From NCBI GenBank assembly GCA_012960535.1, contig DUBB01000010.1, positions 1-64,000 on the forward strand: a stretch of DNA of 64,000 bases. The letters are read 5' to 3'. How positions within the stretch are numbered: the stretch's first letter is position 1; every line of letters begins with the position of its first letter. This document shows, piece by piece, positions 45,949 through 54,798 of the stretch. Below the pieces are notes generated by a model. It worked only from the letters and a program-made list of their open reading frames with translations, was not told the origin of the DNA and ran no database searches. The DNA comes from Gammaproteobacteria bacterium (GTDB taxonomy: Bacteria > Pseudomonadota > Gammaproteobacteria > Pseudomonadales > Azotimanducaceae). The position numbers were made by a program, and so were the translations under genes.

Positions 45949-47091
45949 GTGAAAAGCACCTTAATCAAACACGGTCTCGTTTATGCAGTTGAAGCACATC
46001 AGTTTCAGCCCATGGACGTACTGATCGAAGATAAGCAAATAGTCGCGATCGAGCGTCACATCAAAGCTGAAACTGACAGCACCATCGATGCCAGCTCTTT
46101 GCATATCGCGCCAGGGTTTATCGATCTTCATTGTCATATTTTTAATCATCCACTTTTCAAGAACGGGCGCCTGCCCGCAGATAGAATCGGCGTCAATCAA
46201 GGCGTCGCCTGCCTGTTAGACACAGGCAGCGCTGGCCCGACAACGATCGATGCGTTCAAGGAATTTGTAATTGACACACAGTCCACAGCAACTTATGCGT
46301 TATGTAATATCGGTTCGCCTGGCCAGCCGGGAATTACAGGTGGTCACGCGGCAACGCCAGAACTTATTTCCCTGAGTGGAACAGTAGACGCAATTGAGAG
46401 AAATCCTGACTGGATTTTAGGTGTAAAGGTTTTAGCCTCCTCAACCCATACCGGTCTAATGGGGCTTGAAGCGGTGAAGATCGGCAGGAAAGCTGCCGAG
46501 ATTGCCGGGACTCCACTGATGGTGCACATTGGCAACGCGCCACCGCTGGTGGATGATGTTTTAGATTTGCTGCGCCCGGGCGACATTGTCACGCACGCCT
46601 ACCATGGTAAAACGGGGGGTGTACTGGGATATAACGATCTGGTTATCCCACAATTCCGGGCTGCAGTAGAACGTGGTGTGATTGTCGACATCGCTCATGG
46701 CCGCTCGTCATTTTCATACCAAACCTGCGCCAAGGCATTGGATCAAGGTATGCCGGTTCACACCATCAGTAGTGATTTACACGGTGGTAACATCAACCGC
46801 TACGTTGTCTCACTGGCCCGGACAATGAGCAAATTCCGCACGCTTGGATTAAGCCTTGAAGACGTTATTCAGGCGGTAACGGTTAACCCTGCAAAAGCGG
46901 TTGGCCTGGACAAAAAAGGCTTTGGCCAACTCAATGTTGGTGGGCCTGCTAACCTGACGTTGTTTGCCGAAACTGACAGGGCAGTTGAAATGGAGGATGC
47001 TGAAGGGGAAATCCGTATTTCGCAGAACTGGATTGAACCCAAAATGGTTTTTATCGATGGCGTCTGTTTTGAGACCACAGAGGTGCTGTAA
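45949..47091 (+). CDS. Deacetylase/amidohydrolase of the EF_0837-like group
   Basis: 380-aa metal-dependent hydrolase with the dihydroorotase fold. The metal-binding His61-x-His63 (IDLHCHIF) and the carbamylated Lys160 (GVKVLAS) are clear, with later His in VTHAYHG and Asp in SSDLHGG. This set matches the family of putative amidohydrolases next to SelA-like PLP enzymes (TIGR03583 pairing with TIGR01437). GTG start. It ends directly at the start of the PLP gene (stop 47091, ATG 47092), so the two are co-translated. Confidence 0.85.
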   Translation: MKSTLIKHGLVYAVEAHQFQPMDVLIEDKQIVAIERHIKAETDSTIDASSLHIAPGFIDLHCHIFNHPLFKNGRLPADRIGVNQGVACLLDTGSAGPTTIDAFKEFVIDTQSTATYALCNIGSPGQPGITGGHAATPELISLSGTVDAIERNPDWILGVKVLASSTHTGLMGLEAVKIGRKAAEIAGTPLMVHIGNAPPLVDDVLDLLRPGDIVTHAYHGKTGGVLGYNDLVIPQFRAAVERGVIVDIAHGRSSFSYQTCAKALDQGMPVHTISSDLHGGNINRYVVSLARTMSKFRTLGLSLEDVIQAVTVNPAKAVGLDKKGFGQLNVGGPANLTLFAETDRAVEMEDAEGEIRISQNWIEPKMVFIDGVCFETTEVL

Positions 47092-48222
47092 ATGCGTGTT
47101 TCCCCGTTCGTAATTAATGCTGCTGGCAAGTTAACTGCCCTGGGTGGTTCTGCCCAATCAGAACAGGTAGCTCAGGTACAGTTTGAAGCAGCAAGCCAAC
47201 ACGTTGATTTAGCCTTACTACGTAGTCAGGTTTCAGAGCAGATTGCCGGTATAACAGGTGCGCAAGCCGCCTGCATCACGTCGGGGGCCGCAGCCGGAAT
47301 CGCAATATCCGTTGCCGCGTTAATTACCGGTGATCACTTGCATCGTATCCAGCAACTTCCCCAGACCGATGAAACCCATCAGGTGATTCTGCAAGCCGGC
47401 CACGCCATTAATTTTGGAGCCCCAGTGGAACAGATGATTCGCCTGGGCGGTGGTAAACCTCGGATATTAGGCAGCGCCAGTCAGGTCCACGAGCAACTGC
47501 TGCTGGACTGCCTTGCTAACGAGCAGTTCACCGCGCTTTTATATGTGAAGTCTCATCACTGTGTGCAAACCAACCAGATCAGCCTTGAACGCTGCGTTGA
47601 GATCTGCCATCGCCATGAGGTTCCGGTTATTGTTGACGCTGCAGCAGAAGAAGACCTGAGCTCTTTCCTGAATGCAGGTGCTGACCTGGTAATCTACTCG
47701 GGTGGAAAGGCCTTTTGCGGTCCCACCAGTGGTTTCATTGTTGGCAACACAGATTTAATCTCATTCTGTGAGCTTCAGTCGCAAGGTATTTCCCGCACCA
47801 TGAAGGTCGGCAAGGATACTATCTCTGGATTAGGCGCGGCTCTTAACGAATATGTCGCCGCTGACAATGATGCCAGGCTAGGTTCCTTCCAGGCCAGAAA
47901 TACCCTTCTGATGGCCGCCCTCTCCAATACATCGATGCTTCACGCAAGGCTTCAGGCAGATGAAGCCGGCCGGCCCTTCAGCCGGGTTGCTGTTTCACTA
48001 AAGCAGGGTGACAGAAAGCTCGGTGATAAACAGCTCGGTGATAAACAGCACGGTGATATCACGGCTCTGGTGCATTTTCTAAAATCTGGTTCACCCAGCA
48101 TTCGCACTCGAAATCATCACTTGAACGAAGGTTACCTGCTAATTGACCCTCGAGAGCTTAGCGAATCACAAGTTGCCCTGATTGCCAAACGTCTGCTCCA
48201 GTTCGATCAGCAACTGACCTAA
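47092..48222 (+). CDS. SelA-like / DgaE-like PLP enzyme
   Basis: 376-aa pyridoxal-phosphate enzyme of the selenocysteine-synthase-like group, which includes D-glucosaminate-6-phosphate ammonia-lyase DgaE. The PLP lysine is Lys206 in YSGGKAFCGPTSG, with Asp in VDAAAEEDL near. Next to an amidohydrolase and FGGY kinase, an elimination of ammonia from a phosphorylated amino sugar acid is the best guess. Residues 305-320 carry an in-frame 15-bp tandem repeat (LGDKQ LGDKQ HGD), probably a surface loop expansion. A KDPG aldolase or PTS gene is not seen nearby. Confidence 0.82.
   Translation: MRVSPFVINAAGKLTALGGSAQSEQVAQVQFEAASQHVDLALLRSQVSEQIAGITGAQAACITSGAAAGIAISVAALITGDHLHRIQQLPQTDETHQVILQAGHAINFGAPVEQMIRLGGGKPRILGSASQVHEQLLLDCLANEQFTALLYVKSHHCVQTNQISLERCVEICHRHEVPVIVDAAAEEDLSSFLNAGADLVIYSGGKAFCGPTSGFIVGNTDLISFCELQSQGISRTMKVGKDTISGLGAALNEYVAADNDARLGSFQARNTLLMAALSNTSMLHARLQADEAGRPFSRVAVSLKQGDRKLGDKQLGDKQHGDITALVHFLKSGSPSIRTRNHHLNEGYLLIDPRELSESQVALIAKRLLQFDQQLT
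48019..48058. repeat. In-frame tandem repeat, 15-bp unit
   Basis: CTCGGTGATAAACAG at 48019-48033 and 48034-48048, then a partial third copy CACGGTGATA. A diverged fourth copy precedes at 48004-48018. It encodes LGDKQ repeats in the PLP enzyme without breaking the frame. Confidence 0.9.
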
Positions 48223-48414
48223 TTGCAGACCTAGCAGACAGACTGGTTCATCCCGTTTTGCTGGTCAATGGTTACCATGGTAAGCCAACAGCGCCATTCA
48301 AACTGCTGGTTGAGAGCAGTTCCGCCAAGGCCGTCTTAGGCCCCACACGGGCAAAAGGCGCTAAGCACCGTCTACCTCAAGATTATCGTGGGTAATCCTG
48401 GGCACCGTCTTTGA

Positions 48415-49284
48415 TTATAAGTGCATCTGCTGCAGGGTTGATGTTGCCAGCCAGCTCGACTGATCAGCAAGATCCATTACTACATCAAAATGATTTCGAT
48501 TGTTTATCTCCCGGAATTCAACCGGTACGCCGATGCCTTCGAGTTTTTCCCTGTACTCATTGGACTGGCGCTTAAATTCACTGGTTTCGTTACTGCCATA
48601 GGCCATAATCACCGGCGATAGGGCACTTGGCTCAAGGTGCATGGGACTATTTGCGTGAGCCTCTTGCTGGTCCATATGAAGTTCACTATTAACGTAACTC
48701 AAGCGCACGGGTTCTAGATCAAAAATACCGCTAACCGCACAGACACCTTTAATAATATCGTGTGGTAGCGCCCGTTTATGCCAGTTGGTTGTATAAAGCA
48801 TCATTGCCAGGTGCGCCCCAGCTGAGCTGCCAGAAATATGTATCCTGTCCCTGTCGATGCCAAGATCATCGGCATTCAAATACAGCCATTCAACCGCGCA
48901 GCGGCACTCTTCGACAATATCCGTCAGCCGCCGTTGCGGCGCAAGCGAGTAACCCAGTACTGCAAGGGCGCATTCCCTTCGCTGAAAGGTGGGAGCCGAG
49001 AAACAAGCATAGTCTTTACTGAGTTCCTGCCAATAGCCGCCGTGAATATAGAGGTTGACGGCGGCAGAGGTCGTTTCCGGAAGAAACACGTCCATTCGCT
49101 GGGATGCAAGCGGGCCATACGCCAACTCCAGGGCCGCAGAACCGTTCAACACAGCAGCTTGCTTTGCGGCCTGACTCAGCTGCAGGTAATCATCAATGTA
49201 CACCATGAGATCATCGACACAGCTACTTGGGCTGTATTCACGATCCAGTGCTTCCTGGTTGAATGATCTGTAGACACGCGCCAC
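48415..49284 (-). CDS. Alpha/beta hydrolase, probable arylformamidase (kynurenine formamidase type)
   Basis: 289 aa from GTG at 49284; this start has a good GGGAG 7 nt upstream, while the ATG at 49308 has its site too close. The oxyanion motif HGGYWQ and nucleophile GSSAGAH place it in the arylformamidase/carboxylesterase group. The Asp/His of the triad are likely in MAYGSNET and NRNHFDVV. With kynA and kynU close by it is a good candidate for N-formylkynurenine hydrolysis, although it is on the opposite strand and separated by an arylsulfatase gene. Confidence 0.85.
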   Translation of the reverse strand: MARVYRSFNQEALDREYSPSSCVDDLMVYIDDYLQLSQAAKQAAVLNGSAALELAYGPLASQRMDVFLPETTSAAVNLYIHGGYWQELSKDYACFSAPTFQRRECALAVLGYSLAPQRRLTDIVEECRCAVEWLYLNADDLGIDRDRIHISGSSAGAHLAMMLYTTNWHKRALPHDIIKGVCAVSGIFDLEPVRLSYVNSELHMDQQEAHANSPMHLEPSALSPVIMAYGSNETSEFKRQSNEYREKLEGIGVPVEFREINNRNHFDVVMDLADQSSWLATSTLQQMHL

Positions 49285-49445
49285 TCGAATACTCCCGTCA
49301 ATCGGCATCTCCAGCAGGAATCAACCCAGATACCGGTAGATACCGCTTCCCTGCAGGCCAATCTACTACGGCTCAAGCCTGGTGATGATACAGCCACTGG
49401 CATCAGCCATCACTGCCGGTCATGTCCTGGTTAAAACCCACGCAG

Positions 49446-51179
49446 CTAGTGATCGAAGTGTCGATTCGTCGAACTGTATTTCAAATCAAGTTGGGGGTCA
49501 ATGATGACATTATTTTCGCGTTCATATTGCTGCCAAAGTGCTTCCAGCTCACGCTGCTTGGCATTATGCGCTTGACTAACATCGTTTTGCTCCGCTCGAT
49601 CAGATCCGAGATTATACAATTGCCAATCGCCGATCCCGTAGGGTGGCTCCTGCCAGATCAGCTTCCAATCTCCTTTTCGCACAGACCGTCGATTGAATAA
49701 CTCAACTGCAGAAACATGATCCTTGGGATGCACGGCTTGTTCAACGCCGGTGAGTAGTGGTACCAGCGACTGACCCTGTGGTGCAAACTTACCCGCAAGC
49801 GCTACTGTCTCCACCTCTGCCAGTTCCAGCAGCGTTGGCACAATATCGAGCACCGAAACATACCCCCGATAAATCCCCTCCTGCTGTGCAAACCTGGGAT
49901 GGCTAACAAAAGCTGGTGAAAGCACGCCGCCCTGGTTGACATTTCCCTTGAAACCAAGGAAAGGAGTCATGCTGACCTGGGCCCAACGCGGACCATATCC
50001 AATGTGGGAACTTGCCTGGCCCATATTTTCGACACTATTGTCAAAATTCGCATCAATCCATTGATCGTTGCCGGGAACGATATGGTAGACGTCGTTTCCT
50101 TCTGCGCCGTTATCTGACATGAATATGACCACGGTGTTCGACAGCGCATCAACGCCTGCTAAATAGTCAATGAGTCTACCAATATGGAAGTCCAGCGCCT
50201 CAACCATGCCCGCATAGACCTGCATTCGACGACTTTCCTTTACCTGGGTAGGCTGGCCCAACTCGCTCCACGCCGGCCACAATGTCGAATCAGCCAGTTC
50301 CACTTCCGCCTCGATAAGGCCAAGCTCCTTGATACGAGAGAATCTTTGTTTACGGATTGAATCGTAGCCGCCGTCATAGACGCCCTTATATCGCTCGATA
50401 AACTTTTCTGGTGCCTGCAATGGCCAATGCGGCGCATGATAGGACGCAAACGCAAAGAACGGCTGATTCGGTGCCCGCTGGTGATGGCCAGAAAGAAACT
50501 CAATCAACTTGTCAGTGAAATAAGCGCTAGAATAGTAGTTGTCGGGCAAGGTTACCAATTCACCATTCTGACGATAGCCAACCTTCGAGACCACATTGGT
50601 ATCTCCACCAATATAGATAGCACGATTATCATTAAAGTGATTACCACCGCCCGGCAACACAAAGGTGTCCTTGAAGCCTCTCGACTCCGGGCCAGTTTCA
50701 ACGGAATGACCCAGATGCCACTTGCCTGCCATCATCGTCCTGTAGCCAGCGTCGCTGAGCAATCGGGCAACTGACACGACCCGATCGTTGAGAAAACCTT
50801 CATATCCTGGCTTGCCTTTTTGATTTGGGCCAAGCTCTTCCGCCATATTACCCAGACCTGACAGATGATTGTCCACACCCGACAGCAGCATAGCGCGAGT
50901 CGGTGAGCAAGTCGGTGCTGTATTGAAATCGGTTAGCCGCAAACCGGCAAAAGCGAGTTCATCAAGATTGGGAGTCGATATCTCTCCACCGAAGGCACCC
51001 AGATCCGACCAGCCCAAGTCATCCACCAGAATAAGCAGGACGTTAGGACGCTCGTTCGCCGGTGGCGCAAGGCGTGCGCTTGGGTCGGCAGAAGGGCCGC
51101 ATGCACTGACTGTTATCAGAACCCAGACTGAGATGAACAATAACCTGAGTCGGTGGCCACGGGGCAGGGGCTGCTTCAT
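49446..51179 (-). CDS. Arylsulfatase, predicted lipoprotein
   Basis: 577 aa from ATG 51179 (an upstream ATG at 51239 adds 20 unlikely residues). It has a lipoprotein leader ending in VSAC (Cys27), then the sulfatase fold. The formylglycine site is CSPTR at 91-95, and metal ligands appear in LVDDLGWSD and FMSDNGAEG. It should cleave sulfate esters at the cell surface or periplasm. An anaerobic or FGE-type maturation gene is not in the window. It lies divergent to the kynA operon. Confidence 0.9.
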   Translation of the reverse strand: MKQPLPRGHRLRLLFISVWVLITVSACGPSADPSARLAPPANERPNVLLILVDDLGWSDLGAFGGEISTPNLDELAFAGLRLTDFNTAPTCSPTRAMLLSGVDNHLSGLGNMAEELGPNQKGKPGYEGFLNDRVVSVARLLSDAGYRTMMAGKWHLGHSVETGPESRGFKDTFVLPGGGNHFNDNRAIYIGGDTNVVSKVGYRQNGELVTLPDNYYSSAYFTDKLIEFLSGHHQRAPNQPFFAFASYHAPHWPLQAPEKFIERYKGVYDGGYDSIRKQRFSRIKELGLIEAEVELADSTLWPAWSELGQPTQVKESRRMQVYAGMVEALDFHIGRLIDYLAGVDALSNTVVIFMSDNGAEGNDVYHIVPGNDQWIDANFDNSVENMGQASSHIGYGPRWAQVSMTPFLGFKGNVNQGGVLSPAFVSHPRFAQQEGIYRGYVSVLDIVPTLLELAEVETVALAGKFAPQGQSLVPLLTGVEQAVHPKDHVSAVELFNRRSVRKGDWKLIWQEPPYGIGDWQLYNLGSDRAEQNDVSQAHNAKQRELEALWQQYERENNVIIDPQLDLKYSSTNRHFDH

Positions 51180-51530
51180 GGGATAATAACCCGTTGGATG
51201 ATGAGACGAGGCCCGGCTACAGCCTGGATATGTTGTCATACAACCCGTCCCCCATAAGCTCTAGTATATTTATTACTTTCACCATTAATGAATAATAGTC
51301 CAAAACATACTCTAATATCGTATAAAACAAGTTGATACACCATTATTAATTCAATAATATTGAATTTATTCTGTAAATAAGAAATTCTGGCTCACCTAAC
51401 CGGTGAACAGGCTAGATTTCTAAACAGTCTCGGAGGTCCCGAATTAGGCAGGCGAGCCGAAGTTCCTGCCGGCGCTGGTCGAGCATTGCAGACAGACCCA
51501 GGGACAGTGACGAATCAAGGGATGAATTAG
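51180..51530. promoter_or_regulatory. Divergent, A+T-rich regulatory region between arylsulfatase and kynA
   Basis: About 350 bp. A 19-bp palindrome AATTCAAT-AAT-ATTGAATT lies at 51348-51366, and a smaller TCACC-taacc-GGTGA at 51391-51405. It is a good place for a regulator such as the IclR protein encoded downstream, but no direct evidence links them. The kynA ribosome site is GGATGA. Confidence 0.55.
51348..51366. promoter_or_regulatory. Candidate operator palindrome upstream of kynA
   Basis: Two perfect 8-bp half-sites AATTCAAT / ATTGAATT separated by AAT. It lies about 165 bp before the kynA ATG in a low-GC patch that contrasts with the surrounding DNA. Confidence 0.45.
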
Positions 51531-52460
51531 ATGGACGTAAAGAACTATATCAGTGATGGTGTTGAAACGTTCGAGGCTGTAATCAACGGTGAGCGTATTC
51601 AGTGGGACAGCGGCCTGACTTATGCCAAACATATTCAAACCAAAGAACTGCTCAGCACACAGATACCTGTTTCCGATAAACCAGATGAACTGCTGTTCAT
51701 CATCATGCACCAGACCATGGAGTTGTGGATAAAACTCTGCCTGCACGAGGCCAAAATTGCGCTAAAGGCGATTCAAGACGACCGGTTGCCAAACGCCTTC
51801 AAAACATTTGACCGGATAGCCGCGATCCAGCGTCACATGATTCACTCTTGGGAAGTTCTGGCCACGCTCACGCCCCATGATTTCCTGACGTTTCGAGGGT
51901 ATCTGCGCAAGGCATCCGGTTTCCAATCCTATCAGTATCGCGAACTAGAGTTCGTGCTCGGCAACAGAGATGCGGACCTGATCGTTGTCCACAAGGACGA
52001 TGAGGTGGTTTTTAACCAGCTCAACCTAGCACTTGAAACGCCGTCTCTTTATGACGAAGTTCTCCGATTGTTGCATCGCCGCGGCTTCAAAGTGCCCGAG
52101 GATTTACTGGAACGCGATTGGCGGCAAAAGTATGAGCCTAATGATCAAGTCGAGGACCAGTGGAAAGTAATTTACGAGAATGTGGATAAAAACTGGGAAC
52201 TCTACACGCTTGCAGAAAAACTCACGGCGCTGGAATACTACTTCCACGAGTGGCGCTTTAAGCACATGAAAACCGTGTCCCGGGTGATCGGTTACAAGAA
52301 AGGTACCGGTGGCTCATCAGGCGTGTCCTATCTTTCTAAGGCACTGGAACTTAGCTTCTTTCCGGAATTGTGGTCCATGAGAACACGACTGGATGAGCCC
52401 TATACCGCCGATGATGCAGGCAATCCTGGTCTCGACAGCCGTTACCCAACGGATGAGTAA
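51531..52460 (+). CDS. kynA: Tryptophan 2,3-dioxygenase
   Basis: 309-aa heme enzyme that opens the indole ring of L-tryptophan to N-formylkynurenine. The family motifs MHQTMELWIKLCLHE, FLTFRGYLRKASGFQS, EWRFKHMKTVSRVIG (heme-ligand His) and GTGGSSGVSYL are all present. The length is usual for bacterial TDO. First gene of the operon; its stop overlaps the kynU start by 8 bases. Confidence 0.96.
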   Translation: MDVKNYISDGVETFEAVINGERIQWDSGLTYAKHIQTKELLSTQIPVSDKPDELLFIIMHQTMELWIKLCLHEAKIALKAIQDDRLPNAFKTFDRIAAIQRHMIHSWEVLATLTPHDFLTFRGYLRKASGFQSYQYRELEFVLGNRDADLIVVHKDDEVVFNQLNLALETPSLYDEVLRLLHRRGFKVPEDLLERDWRQKYEPNDQVEDQWKVIYENVDKNWELYTLAEKLTALEYYFHEWRFKHMKTVSRVIGYKKGTGGSSGVSYLSKALELSFFPELWSMRTRLDEPYTADDAGNPGLDSRYPTDE

Positions 52461-53709
52461 TGACGCCATGACAGCTTTTTCAAGAAACGACCTTGAGCAG
52501 CGTGATCAAAACGATCCACTAGCGGACCTGCGTGAAGAATTCTACCTGCCGCCAGACTTGCTTTATCTGGACGGTAATTCACTCGGTGTAATGCCACACC
52601 GTACCAGGCAACGGGCAATGGACGTAATAACTCAAGAGTGGGGAACCAAACTCATCCATTCCTGGGTCGACCATGATTGGCTGCAAGCTCCAGTCCGGGT
52701 TGGGGATAAAATCGCCGCGTTGATCGGGGTGAAACCAGGCGAGGTCATTGTTGCGGATTCGACATCAATCAACCTTTTCAAAGTGCTGGTCGCAGCGCTG
52801 CAGGCCAACGTTGGTCGACAGGTGATTCTGTCCGAGGCGGGCAACTTTCCAACGGACCTCTATATCATGCAGGGATTGAGTGCTTTCGCTGCTGAAAAGG
52901 TCTCACTGAAAACGGTCGAACCAGACCAAATCACTGATCATTTATCCAATGACATCGCTGTGCTTTTACTCACCCAGGCGCACTATAAAACAGGGCAGAT
53001 CCAGGACATGAAAAAGATCACTCGACAGGCCCATGAAGCAGGCGTTCTGGTAGTCTGGGACTTGAGCCACAGCACAGGGTCTATTCCAGTCGATGTCAAT
53101 AAATGCGACGTCGATTTTGCCGTTGGCTGTGGCTACAAATTCCTTAACGGTGGTCCAGGAGCGCCGGCTTACCTGTTCGTCGCGGCCCGGCATCAGACTA
53201 CTGGCTTGCCAATCCTATCAGGCTGGATCGGACATAAAGATCCGTTCGGATTCTCAGACAAATATGTCCCGGCGGCCAACATCAATCGTTTCCAGTGTGG
53301 CACACCATCGGTTCTTGCCATTTCAATCCTAGAATGTGGGGTTGACTTATTTGGGCGTACAGAGATAACCAAGCTTCGTGATAAATCTATTGCGCTTAGC
53401 TCACTCTTCATAGATCTGATGGACCAGCACTGTAATCATTTGGGTTTCGAACTGGTCAGCCCGCGCAAGTCAGCAGATCGTGGTGGCCACGTATCATATG
53501 CTCACAAACACGGCTACGGCATCATGCAGGCCCTTAAGCAACGAGGTGTTATTGGCGACTTCAGGACGCCGGACATCATGCGCTTCGGAATCACGCCAAT
53601 GTATCTGCGCTACCAGGACATCTTCGACGTTGTTGACATCATTGGTGATGTGATGGCCGGCAACGAGTGGAACAAAGCCGAATACAAGGTGCAGCCGTCT
53701 TGGTCATAA
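52453..53709 (+). CDS. kynU: Kynureninase
   Basis: 418 aa from ATG 52453 (overlapping kynA); upstream frames to 52393 run inside kynA and are less likely. PLP enzyme cleaving kynurenine to anthranilate and alanine. The PLP lysine is Lys229 in GCGYKFLNGGPG, with the family's YLDGNSLG and TPSVLAISI. With TDO and arylformamidase it completes tryptophan conversion to anthranilate. Confidence 0.95.
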   Translation: MSNDAMTAFSRNDLEQRDQNDPLADLREEFYLPPDLLYLDGNSLGVMPHRTRQRAMDVITQEWGTKLIHSWVDHDWLQAPVRVGDKIAALIGVKPGEVIVADSTSINLFKVLVAALQANVGRQVILSEAGNFPTDLYIMQGLSAFAAEKVSLKTVEPDQITDHLSNDIAVLLLTQAHYKTGQIQDMKKITRQAHEAGVLVVWDLSHSTGSIPVDVNKCDVDFAVGCGYKFLNGGPGAPAYLFVAARHQTTGLPILSGWIGHKDPFGFSDKYVPAANINRFQCGTPSVLAISILECGVDLFGRTEITKLRDKSIALSSLFIDLMDQHCNHLGFELVSPRKSADRGGHVSYAHKHGYGIMQALKQRGVIGDFRTPDIMRFGITPMYLRYQDIFDVVDIIGDVMAGNEWNKAEYKVQPSWS

Positions 53710-53751
53710 CTAAAAACAACAATAATACAGACCGGAGCAGCAGGTGATCCG

Positions 53752-54798
53752 ATGAACAAACTTCCATCATTTCGAGCAGCCGCAGTACAGACCGCACCCG
53801 TGTTCCTGAATGTGAACGCTACCGTTAACAAGGCCTGTAGCCTTATCCAGGAGGCCAGCGCCAACGGCGCGGAACTGGTCGCCTTCCCCGAGGTTTTTGT
53901 TTGCGCTTATCCGTATTGGAGTTGGATTATCAGCCCGATCGAAGGCAGTGAGTGGTTTCAGCGCCTGTACGAAAACAGTATTGAGATAATGGGCCCGGAA
54001 GTCCAGAGACTGTTAGATGCAGCGAAGAAACATTCGATAAACGTTGTAATTGGTATTAATGAACGTGATCCCATCCGGACCGGAACCCTGTTTAACACCA
54101 ACCTTATTATTTCGTCGGAAGGTGCATTACTCGGATGCCACCGAAAGCTCGTGCCCACCTGGGCTGAGAAACTGGTGTGGAGTGGTGGCGATGGATCATC
54201 GCTTAACGTCTACGATACCAGTGTAGGACCGCTGGGTACCCTCGCATGCGGTGAGAACACGAACCCACTGGCACGATTCGCCTTGTTATCACAAGGCGAA
54301 TTGATACACGTCGCAAATTACATTTCACTGCCCGTCGCGCCAAAAGACTACAACATGGCCGAGGCAATAAAATTACGTGGTTCTGCACATTCTTTTGAAG
54401 GCAAGGTGTTTACTCTCATATCCTGTTCCACGATATCAGAGGAGATCATTAACACGATGGAGCGTGCCACCCCGAACGCACGCGAACTGCTGTCACGAGG
54501 AAACAGCGCCTTCAGCGGCATTATGGGACCCGACGGAAACACGGTAGGCGATGGGCTTATCGACGATGAAGGCATCGTCTACGCCGACATAGACCTTAAC
54601 CTCTGTATCCAGCCAAAACAAATGCATGACATCCTGGGGCACTACAATCGTTTCGATGTCTTTGATCTGAGAGTGAACAGGACTGCCCTACAACCCGTGA
54701 GCTTCGTGTCTCACCAAGGCAGTAACGATGATAACGACTCAACAGACCAATCCTCGTCTGACAGCAGCCGAAAACAGCCTATGAGGTTTAAACCATGA
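53752..54798 (+). CDS. Nitrilase family protein
   Basis: 348-aa C-N hydrolase. The catalytic triad is Glu47 (FPEVFVCAYPYW), Lys132 (CHRKLVPTWAEK) and Cys166 (TLACGENTNP), close to true nitrilases that turn organic nitriles into acids and ammonia. RBS AGGTGATCC before ATG. It overlaps the next gene by 4 bp (ATGA). Its position between kynU and a ring-cleavage dioxygenase is unusual: the nitrile or amide substrate may come from tryptophan (for example indole-acetonitrile) or from a ring-cleavage product. Confidence 0.9.
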   Translation: MNKLPSFRAAAVQTAPVFLNVNATVNKACSLIQEASANGAELVAFPEVFVCAYPYWSWIISPIEGSEWFQRLYENSIEIMGPEVQRLLDAAKKHSINVVIGINERDPIRTGTLFNTNLIISSEGALLGCHRKLVPTWAEKLVWSGGDGSSLNVYDTSVGPLGTLACGENTNPLARFALLSQGELIHVANYISLPVAPKDYNMAEAIKLRGSAHSFEGKVFTLISCSTISEEIINTMERATPNARELLSRGNSAFSGIMGPDGNTVGDGLIDDEGIVYADIDLNLCIQPKQMHDILGHYNRFDVFDLRVNRTALQPVSFVSHQGSNDDNDSTDQSSSDSSRKQPMRFKP

